Below, in pieces: positions 33,571 through 43,769 of a stretch of 64,000 bases of DNA. The position numbers and the translations under genes were made by a program. How positions within the stretch are numbered: the first letter of the stretch is position 1; each line of letters begins with the position of its first letter. Location of the stretch: positions 1 through 64,000 of the forward strand of contig JAUCBJ010004498.1 in assembly GCA_032718475.1 (NCBI GenBank), written 5' to 3'. A model generated the notes under the pieces. It was not told the DNA's origin, made no database searches, and saw nothing but the letters and a program-made list of their open reading frames with translations. This DNA is from Nemertoderma westbladi (Eukaryota > Xenacoelomorpha > Nemertodermatida > Nemertodermatidae).

Positions 33571-35031
33571 ATATATAAGAAGTAAATTAGCGAATTTGGT
33601 ACATTAAAAGTTAAATAAAATAATTATGAATTTATATATTATATAGTTGGGAAAATTTTACTAAATAAAATACGAGTTGTCTTGGTAAGAATTTTCATTT
33701 TTGAGAAGTGAAATAGTGATAGAAGAAGCATGCGAGTGGTCGAAATACCCCACATGTTATGGAGAAGCACATTATCTTTACGTTCTCTTCCATGAACCAG
33801 CTGGTGCGATTCGATGTGTTGATAAGACGGATTCATGGGAAGAGCCTCATATGCTGATTAGGATTAGACTAGACGAAGGTGGATCAACAAACTCATTGTC
33901 TGTGCTTTCGGCGGAATGGAGCTTTCTATACTATTTTATTTTCTATCTATTATATTTTCATAGAATAAGACAATGGTAGTTGCCTTATCTGTTTCTGTAT
34001 TCCAAACAACTATCAACCAATAGCAATGTGCTAGAATTCCTAGAATTTACCACGAATCACCCCAGAACCTACCGTGTAGAACCCCCAATGTCACTCACTG
34101 GGTTTCTACTGCATTGGCATTCAATGTGGGAAACCCCAGGGTAAACGCGGAACAAATACGGTCTGTGTTCTATACAGAGATTAAATGAATCTTCAGTTTA
34201 GTTTATAATTCTTATCAGCGAATCAAATCAAATCAAATTAAACAATGGCAATATTATTTTTATTATATATGAATTTTCGGACAAAGTTCACGTAGCACAA
34301 CCTCTCGACTGCCACATGTATTGCACACTACATTGTAGGTTCTGGGGTAATTCGTTATGAATTCTGGGAATTCTATCACTTTTTAATTGGTTGATAGTGA
34401 CTCACTGGCACTGCGGTCGATAAATATAAAAATGTCTTCAATCCACCCCCATTGTCTTATTCTATGAAAATAGAATAGGGGTATTGGGGTAGGAGGGTTC
34501 TGTGTGGAGAGGCGCATTCCTATCTCGTAATACTCCTAATTGTAATATTACAATTATACTAAATTTAGCAAATTTAGCTAAGGGATGGCTTGGCATGCGC
34601 CATTCCTAAAGCACAGACAATGAGGTGATTATATTCCACCGCGTCTAATCAAATCCTAATCAGCATTTCTTGCTCTGAATCCGTCTCATCAACACATAGA
34701 ATCACACCATAGGAGAACATAAAGTAGAGAATGGGTGGGGATGAGGGGGCGGGTTGGGTTGGTGGAGGTTGTGGGAGAATATTATGCTTCTCCAACCTGG
34801 GTGGGGTTATATACCCAATACCCATTTCGACTCTAATTCGCTCAATTCTTCTATCACATATTTCAATTTTATTCCACTTACTCACAAAAATGTAGCAGTG
34901 TCTTTACCAAGACAACTCGCATTTTATTTAGTAAAAATATCCCAACTAATTTTAATATTAATTCAACTTTTACACATAATTATTTAGTTTATTTTTAATT
35001 CACTATATTCGCTAATTTAAATCTTAAATAT
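33571..35031. promoter_or_regulatory. Shared divergent upstream region of two P450 genes
   Basis: A 1.46-kb interval separates the two divergent start codons, and most of it belongs to the inverted-duplication arms. Both genes thus have related proximal sequences, for example CTTACCAAGACAACTCG and ATTTTATTTAGTAAAA about 90-170 bp upstream of each ATG. The centre (about 34,080-34,320) is unique. Conservation between arms falls from the ATG outward. No TATA box or initiator can be assigned with confidence; co-regulation is an inference from the duplicated promoter sequence. Confidence 0.5.
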
Positions 35032-36516
35032 TTGATGATCTGTATAATGTTTGATCCCTACGCTATTGCATTGTTTTGTTTTGTAACCATCGTGATTTAC
35101 ATCTGGTCAACACGGAAACATGTAGGAAAGTTGCCCCCTTCGCCTCCAGGAATCCCTCTGCTAGGCAACGCTTTGTCGATGAGGAAACAAGGAATGGTTT
35201 ATCAGTTCAAAAAATGGTCGGAAGAGATCAACTCTGATATTATACGTGTCCGGGTCGGACATGTATCTCTTATTATCTTGAACACGTTGTCATGTATTAC
35301 AGAGGCTTTCGTTGACAACAAACACAAGTTCTCAAATCGGCAGCGCATCTTAAGCGCACCAGTAGGAGGAGTTCTGCAGAGTAGTGGTGCGCATTGGACC
35401 CAGCAACGGAAGTTTACGCACTCTATTCTCCGAGAATTGGGTCTGGGAAGCAAAAGTTTCGAGGAAAGAGTTTTTTGTGAAGCTGAGATGCTCTGTGAAG
35501 CGATACCTACCCATGGTAAATTTGATACTTTCTCTTTTTTTACGAAGGCAGTTTCCAATGTAATTTGTTCAATTGTGTTTCTGGACCGATTCGAATACAA
35601 TGATGAGGACTTTGAGGACCTTTTAAACCGTGTTTCCTCAGTGATTAGGAACGTGTCACCTGGCATAGGAGCTTTGGTTCCACGCAGAATTGCCAAAAAG
35701 TTTCGAAATAGCTACTACTCAACAATAGTGCAGTGCATGAGACAATTGGAGGCAAAACTAAAGGCCATTATAAATGATCACAAAGAAACAATTGATTTTG
35801 AGGGGTCTCCAAGAGATTTCATTGATGCACACATTATGAAAGAACACAACCTTTTGGAGGTGAAGGATTCAAATGCCAAATATTTTGATGATTCCAATCT
35901 TGTTATGAACGTTAGAGATCTCTTTATAGCTGGAACAGAAACGACTGCCTCTAGTCTTTATTGGTTTATATTGATAATGGCTACTTATCCCGACATACAG
36001 AAGAAATGTCAACGACTTCTAGATGAAGCTGTTGGAAGGGACCGGATGCCAAAATTGAATGATGTTATTAAGATACCCTATCTGGATGCATGTTTGTTTG
36101 AGACCCTGCGTTTTGCGTCAGTTGTACCCCAAAGTGTTGGGCATTGTTGCCATAAGGACGAAGAGTTCCGTGGATACACCATTCCTCAGGATGTCATGAT
36201 GTTCGCCAACATCTGGGCGACCTTGAGAGACCCGCGAGCCTGGAAAAAACCTGATGAATTTTACCCGGAACATTTCCTCTCTGATGACGGAAACAGTTTA
36301 ATAATCAAACCGGAATTTATTCCTTTCGGAATAGGGCCTCGAATTTGTTTGGGAGAGAAACTCGCAAAGATGGAGTTAAGGATAATGGCGAGTCATCTGT
36401 TACACCGGTTCAGTTGGATTGCTACGGATGACGGTTTACCAAGTTTAACTGACATACAACCTGGATTTACTTTCCTTCCTAAACAGTACAACATTAATGC
36501 CGTATCACGACTGTAG
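35032..36516 (+). CDS. Cytochrome P450, CYP2 clan (copy B)
   Basis: The 494-residue protein is co-linear with copy A, with all P450 signatures at the same positions: PPSPPG 35-40, Trp122-x3-Arg126, AGTETT 300-305, Glu357-x2-Arg360 and heme ligand Cys439. I count 17 differences from copy A. They include R105-ILSAPVGG against R105-ISSLAVGG in the B-C region (SRS1-like, substrate contact), Ile299 for Met at the I-helix, Asp321 for Val and Met390 for Ile. Clustering in the B-C loop could alter substrate choice, but this is inference. It is intronless and complete from ATG to TAG. The same caveat about the first or third Met applies. It is a probably functional ER membrane monooxygenase. Confidence 0.92.
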   Translation: MMICIMFDPYAIALFCFVTIVIYIWSTRKHVGKLPPSPPGIPLLGNALSMRKQGMVYQFKKWSEEINSDIIRVRVGHVSLIILNTLSCITEAFVDNKHKFSNRQRILSAPVGGVLQSSGAHWTQQRKFTHSILRELGLGSKSFEERVFCEAEMLCEAIPTHGKFDTFSFFTKAVSNVICSIVFLDRFEYNDEDFEDLLNRVSSVIRNVSPGIGALVPRRIAKKFRNSYYSTIVQCMRQLEAKLKAIINDHKETIDFEGSPRDFIDAHIMKEHNLLEVKDSNAKYFDDSNLVMNVRDLFIAGTETTASSLYWFILIMATYPDIQKKCQRLLDEAVGRDRMPKLNDVIKIPYLDACLFETLRFASVVPQSVGHCCHKDEEFRGYTIPQDVMMFANIWATLRDPRAWKKPDEFYPEHFLSDDGNSLIIKPEFIPFGIGPRICLGEKLAKMELRIMASHLLHRFSWIATDDGLPSLTDIQPGFTFLPKQYNINAVSRL

Positions 36517-36680
36517 CTGTTTATTTTTGAATCGTTTTACTTTGTGGAAAATGGCATTCTAGTATTGGTTCAATGATTTGGAACTTGATTTTACTAAAAT
36601 TCTTAAGAGCATTGATTCATGCAATTGAAGATAAATATTTAATGGAACATCCATAATTTTGACCATTATAATTATTTAAA

Positions 36681-37204
36681 TTTTAATTGTTGATTTGTTG
36701 ACTTGTTTTTATAATTAATGCATACTCAACTCAACTTAGTTGTGTTATTGTTTGTTCAATTAGATATAAGATTTCATTACATTGGCATTAATTTTCTTTC
36801 GAATTTCTTAGTTTAGTTATCTACTCTAAGTTCCAATCACTATGTTCCATGATTTGAAATACATTTTTTCATTATGTTCCCATTAGTTTATCATTAGTTC
36901 AGGTCCCCGTACGAATATACATCCACCCCAACACCATAATTTATCATTTACCCCAAAACATCTTTATTTATGGTTTAAGGCTGCACAAATTTTTAAAAAC
37001 AAAAATAGAGCATGTGGAATCAGGGTTATTTTTAATATATCTTTAATTATTATGATAATGGACCTGCCATGGCAAAGGACAATAACTACAAATACTAAAC
37101 TATTGTTGACCTTGACACTATGCCTTGAATGATATGCCACCTGCACTGAACCACAACAAAACATGACACCAGAGGGTCAACATATCATGACATGAGATTT
37201 ACAA
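36681..37204. other. Non-coding DNA downstream of P450 copy B
   Basis: No gene or recognisable repeat was seen. The end of the duplication arm lies at about 36,680. Confidence 0.5.
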
Positions 37205-38440
37205 GTATACAGCAGTACCACAAAATAGCCACAACTTCCCATCACCCATGACATTTACTGGATCCCCCGCATCTCCAAGGCCAGTGTCCTTTAAGAGGGG
37301 TCTCAAGAAAGTCATGGGCACCGATTTATTCTAAGGGACTTACAAACACTTGACAGACTATTCGATGCTGCCCATGCCTTCCCCTTACGTATCCGAAGGT
37401 CCTCCCTCACCTGCCTTTCGGATCCTTGATCCCAAGTAGCAGAAGTGATCCACGTGTTCAAATAAGCCATTCCTGGAGCTTATGCTCATACGATCAGACA
37501 TTTCCTGAGGGTTGTCAAAGTTCACTGTCAAAATTTGGGTTTTCTGGTATTTTATAAAGTGACCACTACTTTTCATAGGCTCGTCCAATGAAAAGAGGAG
37601 CCTTTGGTCTCCCTCCAGTGATTCGGACAGTACTCCTAGGTCATCGACAAAGTCTATCTCAGCAAGGTACATGGCTGGATTTTATCTACTTAATGTGCCA
37701 GTTGGGGGCGTTTGCATAACCCCATCTATATTAAGGTGGTATAAGGACATGCGAAGAACATAATCCACCACAATTTTGAATAAGAATGGTGCAAGTGAGT
37801 CACCCTAATACACTCCCCTTTATACTTTTAATGGATCTGTGTTACCATCAATAGTAAACACAAATGTTGTGGAACCATCGTACAGTTATCCCATAGCTGC
37901 AATAATTCCCTCAGAAATAATATGCTGCAAGTATGCTGAACATACATGGTCCGGAGACTGAATCGAAGGCCTTAAAGAAGTCAACAAAAATAACAGCTTG
38001 ACGAATGTCATTCTTTGTTGATAACTTTTCAATTATCCTTCGAAAGTTATTTGTTTTCATTTCTTGACGGACTCTCATGTCTATGGCAATTGGGTGAATG
38101 AAATCCCAAAACTCAGAAATGTTAAAAACCTCTGGGAGAACGCCATCTACACCACTGTCACGATTGGTCGTGATGCCCTTTGCAACAGTCTTATATTTCA
38201 GCAAGTGAGACGTCACCAATAATGGGGACATCTATGAGCACAGATTCAGACACAAGATGCACCACAAAGTTATCAGGCAATATCCTGTCATTGTTTAGGA
38301 GTTTCTCAAAGTGAGACTTCCTATCATTGAGGCTTTCAGTTCGAGATCCTGCAGGAGCTGATTGGTACGTTTCGTCCTGCACAGGTGGCTTTCTAAAGTA
38401 GCTGAGTCGGAATATGGCAATATAGTGAAAGTACCAAAGG
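37205..38440 (-). pseudogene. Degraded non-LTR retrotransposon, copy 3 of the same family
   Basis: Minus-strand text includes SHFEKLLNNDRILPDN (near 38,310, the linker), SGVDGVLPEVFNISE, VIFVDFFKAFDSVSG (near 37,980), ADLD-like IDFVDDLGVLSESLEG (37,610-37,660) and HFCYLGSRIRKAGEG. It has stops and an internal deletion at about 37,318, where GTCATGGGC runs directly into the text that lies upstream in the other copies. It is older and more decayed than copies 1 and 2. Confidence 0.75.
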
Positions 38441-38639
38441 GACACTGATTGTGGAAATGAGATCCCTCCAGTCTTCTCGATTCTTTATAGTTGTCGCGAT
38501 CCTTTTCACAATTTTCGCGTTTCACAATCCTTTGAAGTTGGTCTATATTATACTGTATGTCATAGTCGCCACTTTACTATGCCTTACTTGTGTTGGTTGT
38601 CAGAAATGTAGATCTGATGCACCTCGTGTTTGCTTCTCC

Positions 38640-39390
38640 CACTGAGTCGTATTCTGTGACAACGGAGGGTGGTTGATACACAGGTGATATTGTACTATAA
38701 ACCTCGGCGTTTGTTATGTGTTGTCTCCAGCTGATGTTTACGGCTGCCCTTAATGGTCTTGTATAGCAACCATCAATTCATTGTTCAAATGATTTTGCCA
38801 CTGTCCAGGTCTCACCCCAGTATAAAAGTAAATTTTCCACTGTGGCTCGAAAGAACTTAGTCTTCAGGTGCTGGAGAGATCTGATTTCCAGATGGTATCC
38901 ATTTTTGATAGAGCTACCCAAGCCGTTGCTTTCCTAACAACTTCTATGTCCTTTTTGCTACTCTCTATCCATGATCCAAGGTACTGGAGGTCATCGACCT
39001 TCCTTAGTTGATTATTATCAATGGTTGTCAAGTTTCCATCAACATTAAAGGTCATGAACTCGGTCTTGGTAGCATTTATATGCAATCCAACCTCCTTAGC
39101 AGCCCTCTCCACTTTATTTAGTAGAAGCTGTGCATCTGCTAGCGTATTAGAGAGCAGGGCGATGTCATCCACAAAGCCGGTGTCTGTGACTGTAGTTGCC
39201 GGATATCTACTACTATCTACTACGTTCTTGTAATGTCAATCCCAGATCTTATCCCTTTGTGCCGTCCTCACTGCATAATATGCGCCAATATGTCACCTTG
39301 CAGTACGCCCCAGGATTGAGAAGAACTCAGTTTCACCACCTGGTGAGAGTACTGTACCTGCGCTTCTGTGTCAATAGAATGCAATAAAGT
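38640..39390 (-). pseudogene. Second LINE family fragment, RT thumb region
   Basis: From about 39,290 down, the minus strand encodes GVLQGDIL, FVDDIALLSNTLADAQ (catalytic DD, near 39,170), the VERAAKEVGLHINATKTEF block and LQYLGSWIESS. In a second frame it encodes LKTKFFRATVENLLLYWGE, an AVNISWRQHITNAEVY-like segment and several stops. Its motif text differs consistently from the 29-38 kb family, so it is a different non-LTR lineage. It is non-functional. Confidence 0.75.
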
Positions 39391-40072
39391 GAAGTACTAA
39401 AGCAAAGGGACCCAATCGCACCCACCCCCCTCCCCACCCACAAAAGGGATACATCTTTATTTATATTTAATTTTTGAAGAAAAAAAAATAAATATCAACA
39501 TAAATTATAAGAACTGTAACAATAAGCATGGGGGGTTCGAAAATAGTTTTATGCAAAATTGACGATAAATCAAAGTATTTATAAATAAATCGACGTACTG
39601 TATTTATGTAAACATAAGTGCATGGCAATGTTTGATCTTATATGACTAGAGTTATACAAACACAATTTTCCTGATTAAGCCACGTTTTCGTTTTAGCTGC
39701 ATATAACGGTATCTGGCTGCAAGTGCCGCTACCGTTGCCATAAATCCAACAATTCCTAGCAGCTGTAAACCGCTAGACAGAAATGTTAGCAGAAAAGCTG
39801 CGATTTTAGAAAGAATACCACCTTATCATATTTAGTATCAAACACCACATCTACTATCCCAGAGTGTGAATAAAATTGTACGTACGTTATAAGCTTGAAG
39901 ATTTAACTTGTACGTTTATTTTTTTTCGTGGAATGTTTCTCGTAAAAGTCCTCGTAATAATCTAATAAAAATAATCTAATAATATAATATATATAATATA
40001 ATATTATAATAACATTTTTCCTTTTCATTATTCATTTCAGTCAGACGACCTGTACAAGTTCAGGACACACAC
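39391..40072. promoter_or_regulatory. Upstream region of the third P450 with a probable 5'-UTR intron acceptor
   Basis: TTTCCTTTTCATTATTCATTTCAG (ending at 40,040) is a strong splice acceptor 32 bp before the ATG at 40,073, so a 5'-UTR exon upstream is likely. The donor and transcription start are not evident. The rest is AT-rich and non-coding. Confidence 0.5.
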
Positions 40073-41533
40073 ATGTTTGACTGCTACACGATCGCCTTAT
40101 TCGCTCTGGTATCTGTCGCTGTTTACAAATGGTTGACAAGGAAACATTTACCTCCATCGCCTCCAGGAATCCCTCTGCTTGGCAACGCAATATCAATGAG
40201 GAAACAAGGAATGGTTTATCAGTTCAAGAAGTGGTCGCGAAATATGAAATCCGACATCATTCGAGTAAAGATAGGACACGTAACTCTTATAGTCTTGAAC
40301 ACGGTGTCATGCATTACCGAGGCGTTTGTTGAGAATAAACACAAGTTCTCGAATCGACAACGTATCACTAAATTGTCAACCGGTGGAATTGTTCAAAATA
40401 GTGGGATCGGTTGGGTTCACCAGCGGAAATTCACAAACTCCGTACTGCGAGAGTTGGTTTTCAGGAGCAAGAACTTTAAAGATCGAATATATTGCGAAAC
40501 CCAGACCCTTTGTGAAGAAGTTCCAGTTTCGAACAAATTTGATCCGTTTACTCTATTCACAAAGGCAGTTTCCAATGTTATTTGTTCTATTGTATTTCTG
40601 GAACGATTTGAATACAACGATAAGAAATTCGAGGATCTCTTAAATCGAATAAATTATATAATTCGAAATGTGTCTCCTGGGATTGGGGCTCTGATTCCTC
40701 GAAGCTTTGCCTTGATGTTCCCAAACAGTTATCACAGTAGAATAAAACGATACATGCGACAACTAGAAACAAAGATACAAGAGCACATCGAGGAACACAG
40801 GGCGACTATTGATATTCAAGGGTCGCCGAGAGATTTCATTGATTCACATATCATGAAAGAGCATAATCTGATTATGGCTGAAAATGCGGCTGCAAAATAT
40901 TTCAATGATGCCAATCTCGTTTTAAATATTAGAGATCTATTCATGGCTGGAACAGAAACGACAGCATCTAGTCTTTATTGGTTTATATTGATAATGGCTA
41001 CTTATCCCGACATACAGAAGAAATGTCAACGACTTCTAGATGAAGCTGTTGGAAGGGACAGGATGCCGTTGTGTGACGACGTTATTAAGATCCCCTATTT
41101 TGATGCGTGTTTGTTTGAAACCCTGCGTTTCGCGTCTGTAGTACCACAGAGCATCGGGCATTGTTGTTACAAGGATGAAGAGATTGGTGGATACACTATT
41201 CCTCAAAATGTTATGATAATTGCCAACATCTGGGCGACTTTGAGAGACCCACAAGTGTGGAAAAAACCAGACGAATTTTACCCGGAACATTTCATGTCCG
41301 ACGACGGAAACAGTTTAGTAATCAAACCGGAATTTATTCCTTTCGGAATAGGGCCTCGAATTTGTTTGGGAGAGAAACTCGCGAAGATGGAGTTAAGAAT
41401 AATGGCGAGTCATCTGTTACACCGGTTCAGTTGGATTGTTACGGATGACGGCTTACCAAGTTTAACTGACATACAACCTGGATTTACTTTCCTTCCTAAA
41501 CAGTACAACATTAATGCAATATCGAGATTATAA
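40073..41533 (+). CDS. Cytochrome P450, CYP2 clan (third paralog)
   Basis: The 486-residue protein is 8 residues shorter than copies A and B, from a later start (5) and loss of three residues before the hinge. The membrane anchor lies at about 4-20 and the PPSPPG hinge at 27-32. Trp114-x3-Arg118, AGTETT 292-297, Glu349-x2-Arg352 and heme ligand Cys431 in FGIGPRICLGE are all present. The N-terminal half differs widely from copies A/B, while the last third is nearly identical even at the nucleotide level. It is intronless in the coding part. A polyadenylation signal AATAAA lies at 41,620, about 87 bp after the TAA. It is probably a functional ER monooxygenase; substrate unknown. Confidence 0.92.
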   Translation: MFDCYTIALFALVSVAVYKWLTRKHLPPSPPGIPLLGNAISMRKQGMVYQFKKWSRNMKSDIIRVKIGHVTLIVLNTVSCITEAFVENKHKFSNRQRITKLSTGGIVQNSGIGWVHQRKFTNSVLRELVFRSKNFKDRIYCETQTLCEEVPVSNKFDPFTLFTKAVSNVICSIVFLERFEYNDKKFEDLLNRINYIIRNVSPGIGALIPRSFALMFPNSYHSRIKRYMRQLETKIQEHIEEHRATIDIQGSPRDFIDSHIMKEHNLIMAENAAAKYFNDANLVLNIRDLFMAGTETTASSLYWFILIMATYPDIQKKCQRLLDEAVGRDRMPLCDDVIKIPYFDACLFETLRFASVVPQSIGHCCYKDEEIGGYTIPQNVMIIANIWATLRDPQVWKKPDEFYPEHFMSDDGNSLVIKPEFIPFGIGPRICLGEKLAKMELRIMASHLLHRFSWIVTDDGLPSLTDIQPGFTFLPKQYNINAISRL

Positions 41534-42660
41534 CCTGCTACAGTAAGTCGCCATGACCTGCTTCTAAATCAGTTTTAAAGCGGAAACAGATATTGTACGC
41601 AATTTACGAGTCGAGCATTAATAAAATAACTACAACCCCGTAAAACTAACGGAAGTCTAATTACTTTTACAAGGTGTCACTGAAGCTGTGAAGCGCGCTG
41701 GCTTGAAAGCTAGAAGTCGAGGGTTCAAATTCAATCAGCAGTGTTAGATTTTTATAATATTTTTATCGTCTGCACCAACAAATGCTTGATTATACAAATA
41801 AAATAACGGCGATTCATCCCAAAATGTTTACCTTTCGAATATAAAGTGATACGTACTAAAATGCGGAAACACCTGTAAACACCGAAAAACAGCTACAGTA
41901 GTTTAGGGGCAGAAAAATCTAGAAACACCGAGATTTAAGGCAAGAACTATTTAGATACACCCTGTCCAGATAAATATTATTGAGGCAGAAAACATACGTG
42001 CTGTAAATTTGTTTGGCGAAAATTCGATATTAAATATCATAATTATTGAAATATATGAGCGCTGGTATGAGGACGGTGTGCCATTCAATGATTCAAGGCT
42101 ATACCGTTTGTGTTTTGGTGTTTCCGATTTTTAGTACTGTATGTATACCCTTACCTAAAAGAAAACTACAAACACCTAACCCTAACACCAACACCAACAC
42201 CAATATGCCCCTATCTGATGTAGGAGGTAAAAAAGAAGGAAATATGTGTTGTATAATTAACAGTAAATATAATTCGCTTCTAATTTTTGTCAGGAAAATT
42301 CACGACGCAAAATAAATTCCTTTGGGGTGATTATTTTTACTATTATTGAGTTTCAAGACATACTGTACTCTGTTGATATTATTTCAATATATTAAGCTAC
42401 AGTTTTACAAGGTCATTGAACAAGGTTTAATTAATAGTATAACAATATGAATTTGCGGTGAACTTTGTCAGCTACAGCAACTAACCAGCAAGGTGATGAT
42501 CATGCTATGATCAAGAAATGTGGTTGCAGTTTAAGGCAATCGAGTTATGTGGTGTGACTATTTGTGGCTTTATTTGTGACTATTAAACCCAAACCGTACT
42601 TGTTTCCCGCAATAATTTTTATTGTCCGTTTAAATCACTCATGCTGTCATTTTTTTTTAC
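41534..42660. other. Intergenic DNA between P450 genes three and four
   Basis: At 41,672-41,735 the plus strand has a tRNA-like stretch: CTGGC-TTGAAA-GCTAG stem-loop and a B-box-like GGTTCAAATTC. This is a decayed SINE or tRNA. The AATAAA at 41,620 serves the upstream gene. No other gene was seen. Confidence 0.5.
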
Positions 42661-42846
42661 TTTTTATGTCCTCCAGAAATTTACAGTTAGGTTCCACGCT
42701 ACCGGTTTCTCTACTGCTGTTCTCTCAGGCTATCAGTACCGGTATTAGTTATTTTTACTTTTTATGTCCTCCAGAAATTTATCGTTAGGTTCCATTCTAC
42801 CGGTTTCTCTACTGCTGTTCTCTCAGGCTATCAGTACCGGTATTAG
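42661..42846. repeat. 99-bp tandem duplication
   Basis: TTTTTATGTCCTCCAGAAAT through CAGTACCGGTATTAG occurs at 42,661 and again at 42,760 with few changes. It is non-coding. Confidence 0.9.
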
Positions 42847-43009
42847 TATATAGAGCACTATTTTGCAGTATTGCTGTATTGTATGTACAGATGTAGGAAT
42901 AAAGCAGGTATTTTAGTACCGGTACCGGCACCGGCACTGCTGTAGACCTACTGTGTAGCCTACCATTTAAATACGGCAATGGTAGGCCTACCGGCTGACC
43001 GGTTGTTTT

Positions 43010-43262
43010 GGTTAGAAAATCCCGCCTCTGTAACCTGCTCCTTTCCCTGATTTGGTAAAGTGACCGTTTATTGTTTTGGTTAGAAAGGCCCGCCTCTGTA
43101 ACCTGCTCCTTTCCCTGATTTGGTAAAGTGACCGTTTATTGTTTTGGTTAGAAAGGCTAGCCTCTGTAACCTGCTCCTTTCCTTCATTTGGTAAAGTGAC
43201 TGTTTATTGTTTTGGTTAGAAAATCCGGCCTTAACCTGCTCCTTTCCATCAATTGGTAATTG
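43010..43262. repeat. 68-bp tandem repeat, about 3.7 copies, member of an interspersed family
   Basis: The unit starts GGTTAGAAA and contains CTCTGTAACCTGCTCC, TTTGGTAAAGTGACCG and TTTATTGTTTTG. Copies begin at 43,010, 43,078, 43,146 and 43,214. Diverged single copies occur near 18,950 and 20,470 (plus) and near 215-255 (minus). Confidence 0.85.
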
Positions 43263-43395
43263 TTTTTGGCTATAAAATGAGTGTTTTGCTACGTCATGTG
43301 GTAATCGATTATCGACAACAACCACAAACTATTAAATTTAGAGTCTTTTACCATAGGCACATATGGAAATCTATCTCATAGTCTATAAATCATGG

Positions 43396-43520
43396 AATTT
43401 TGAATGTTTTGGCACAGGCATAGTGAAACCAACAGTTCAACAGACCAGAAATCAACAAATTTTGAATGTTTTGGCATAGGCATGTTGAAATCAACTGTCT
43501 GACAGTCCAGAAATCAGCAG
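43396..43520. repeat. 62-bp tandem duplication
   Basis: AATTTTGAATGTTTTGGCA through CCAGAAATCA is repeated with a 62-bp offset (43,397 and 43,459), diverged. CTGTCTGACAGTCCAGAAATCAGCAGTCTGACAG in the second copy contains inverted CTGACAG motifs. It is non-coding, just upstream of the fourth P450. Confidence 0.75.
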
Positions 43521-43769
43521 TCTGACAGTTTGAAGAAATACATACATAAAAACTCATTAAAGGACAACAAAAGTCATTATGCACAATTCGTAAAAAAGGA
43601 GGACAAAAAAGTCAAATAAAAGGACATAAAAAATCACTCCCTTTTCCTGTAGCAGATACAATCTTAGAATCAGTTATTGCCAAAGTTATCTGTAGTAAAA
43701 CAATCAATACAGCAATAGCAATAGGTAGGAAGTACATTATTCATTCAACCACAAAGGACTTCATTAAAA

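Larger units (their letters stand above)
31915..36680. repeat. Inverted duplication carrying two P450 genes
   Basis: The left arm (about 31,915-34,075) is repeated in inverse orientation as the right arm (about 34,320-36,680), with about 245 bp between. Identity is high over both coding regions and both 3' flanks (CCATTTTCCACAAAGTAAAACG against its complement at about 36,531-36,552). It is lower but continuous through the upstream regions, for example TTTCATAGAATAAGACAATGG at 33,957 against its complement at about 34,449-34,469. The arms form a large, imperfect palindrome. Confidence 0.9.

Noticed and set aside
38451-38645. 64-codon plus-strand frame with hydrophobic segment
   Set aside because: It lies between LINE fragments in AT-rich DNA, has no homology I can recognise, and its hydrophobicity can arise from T-rich composition.
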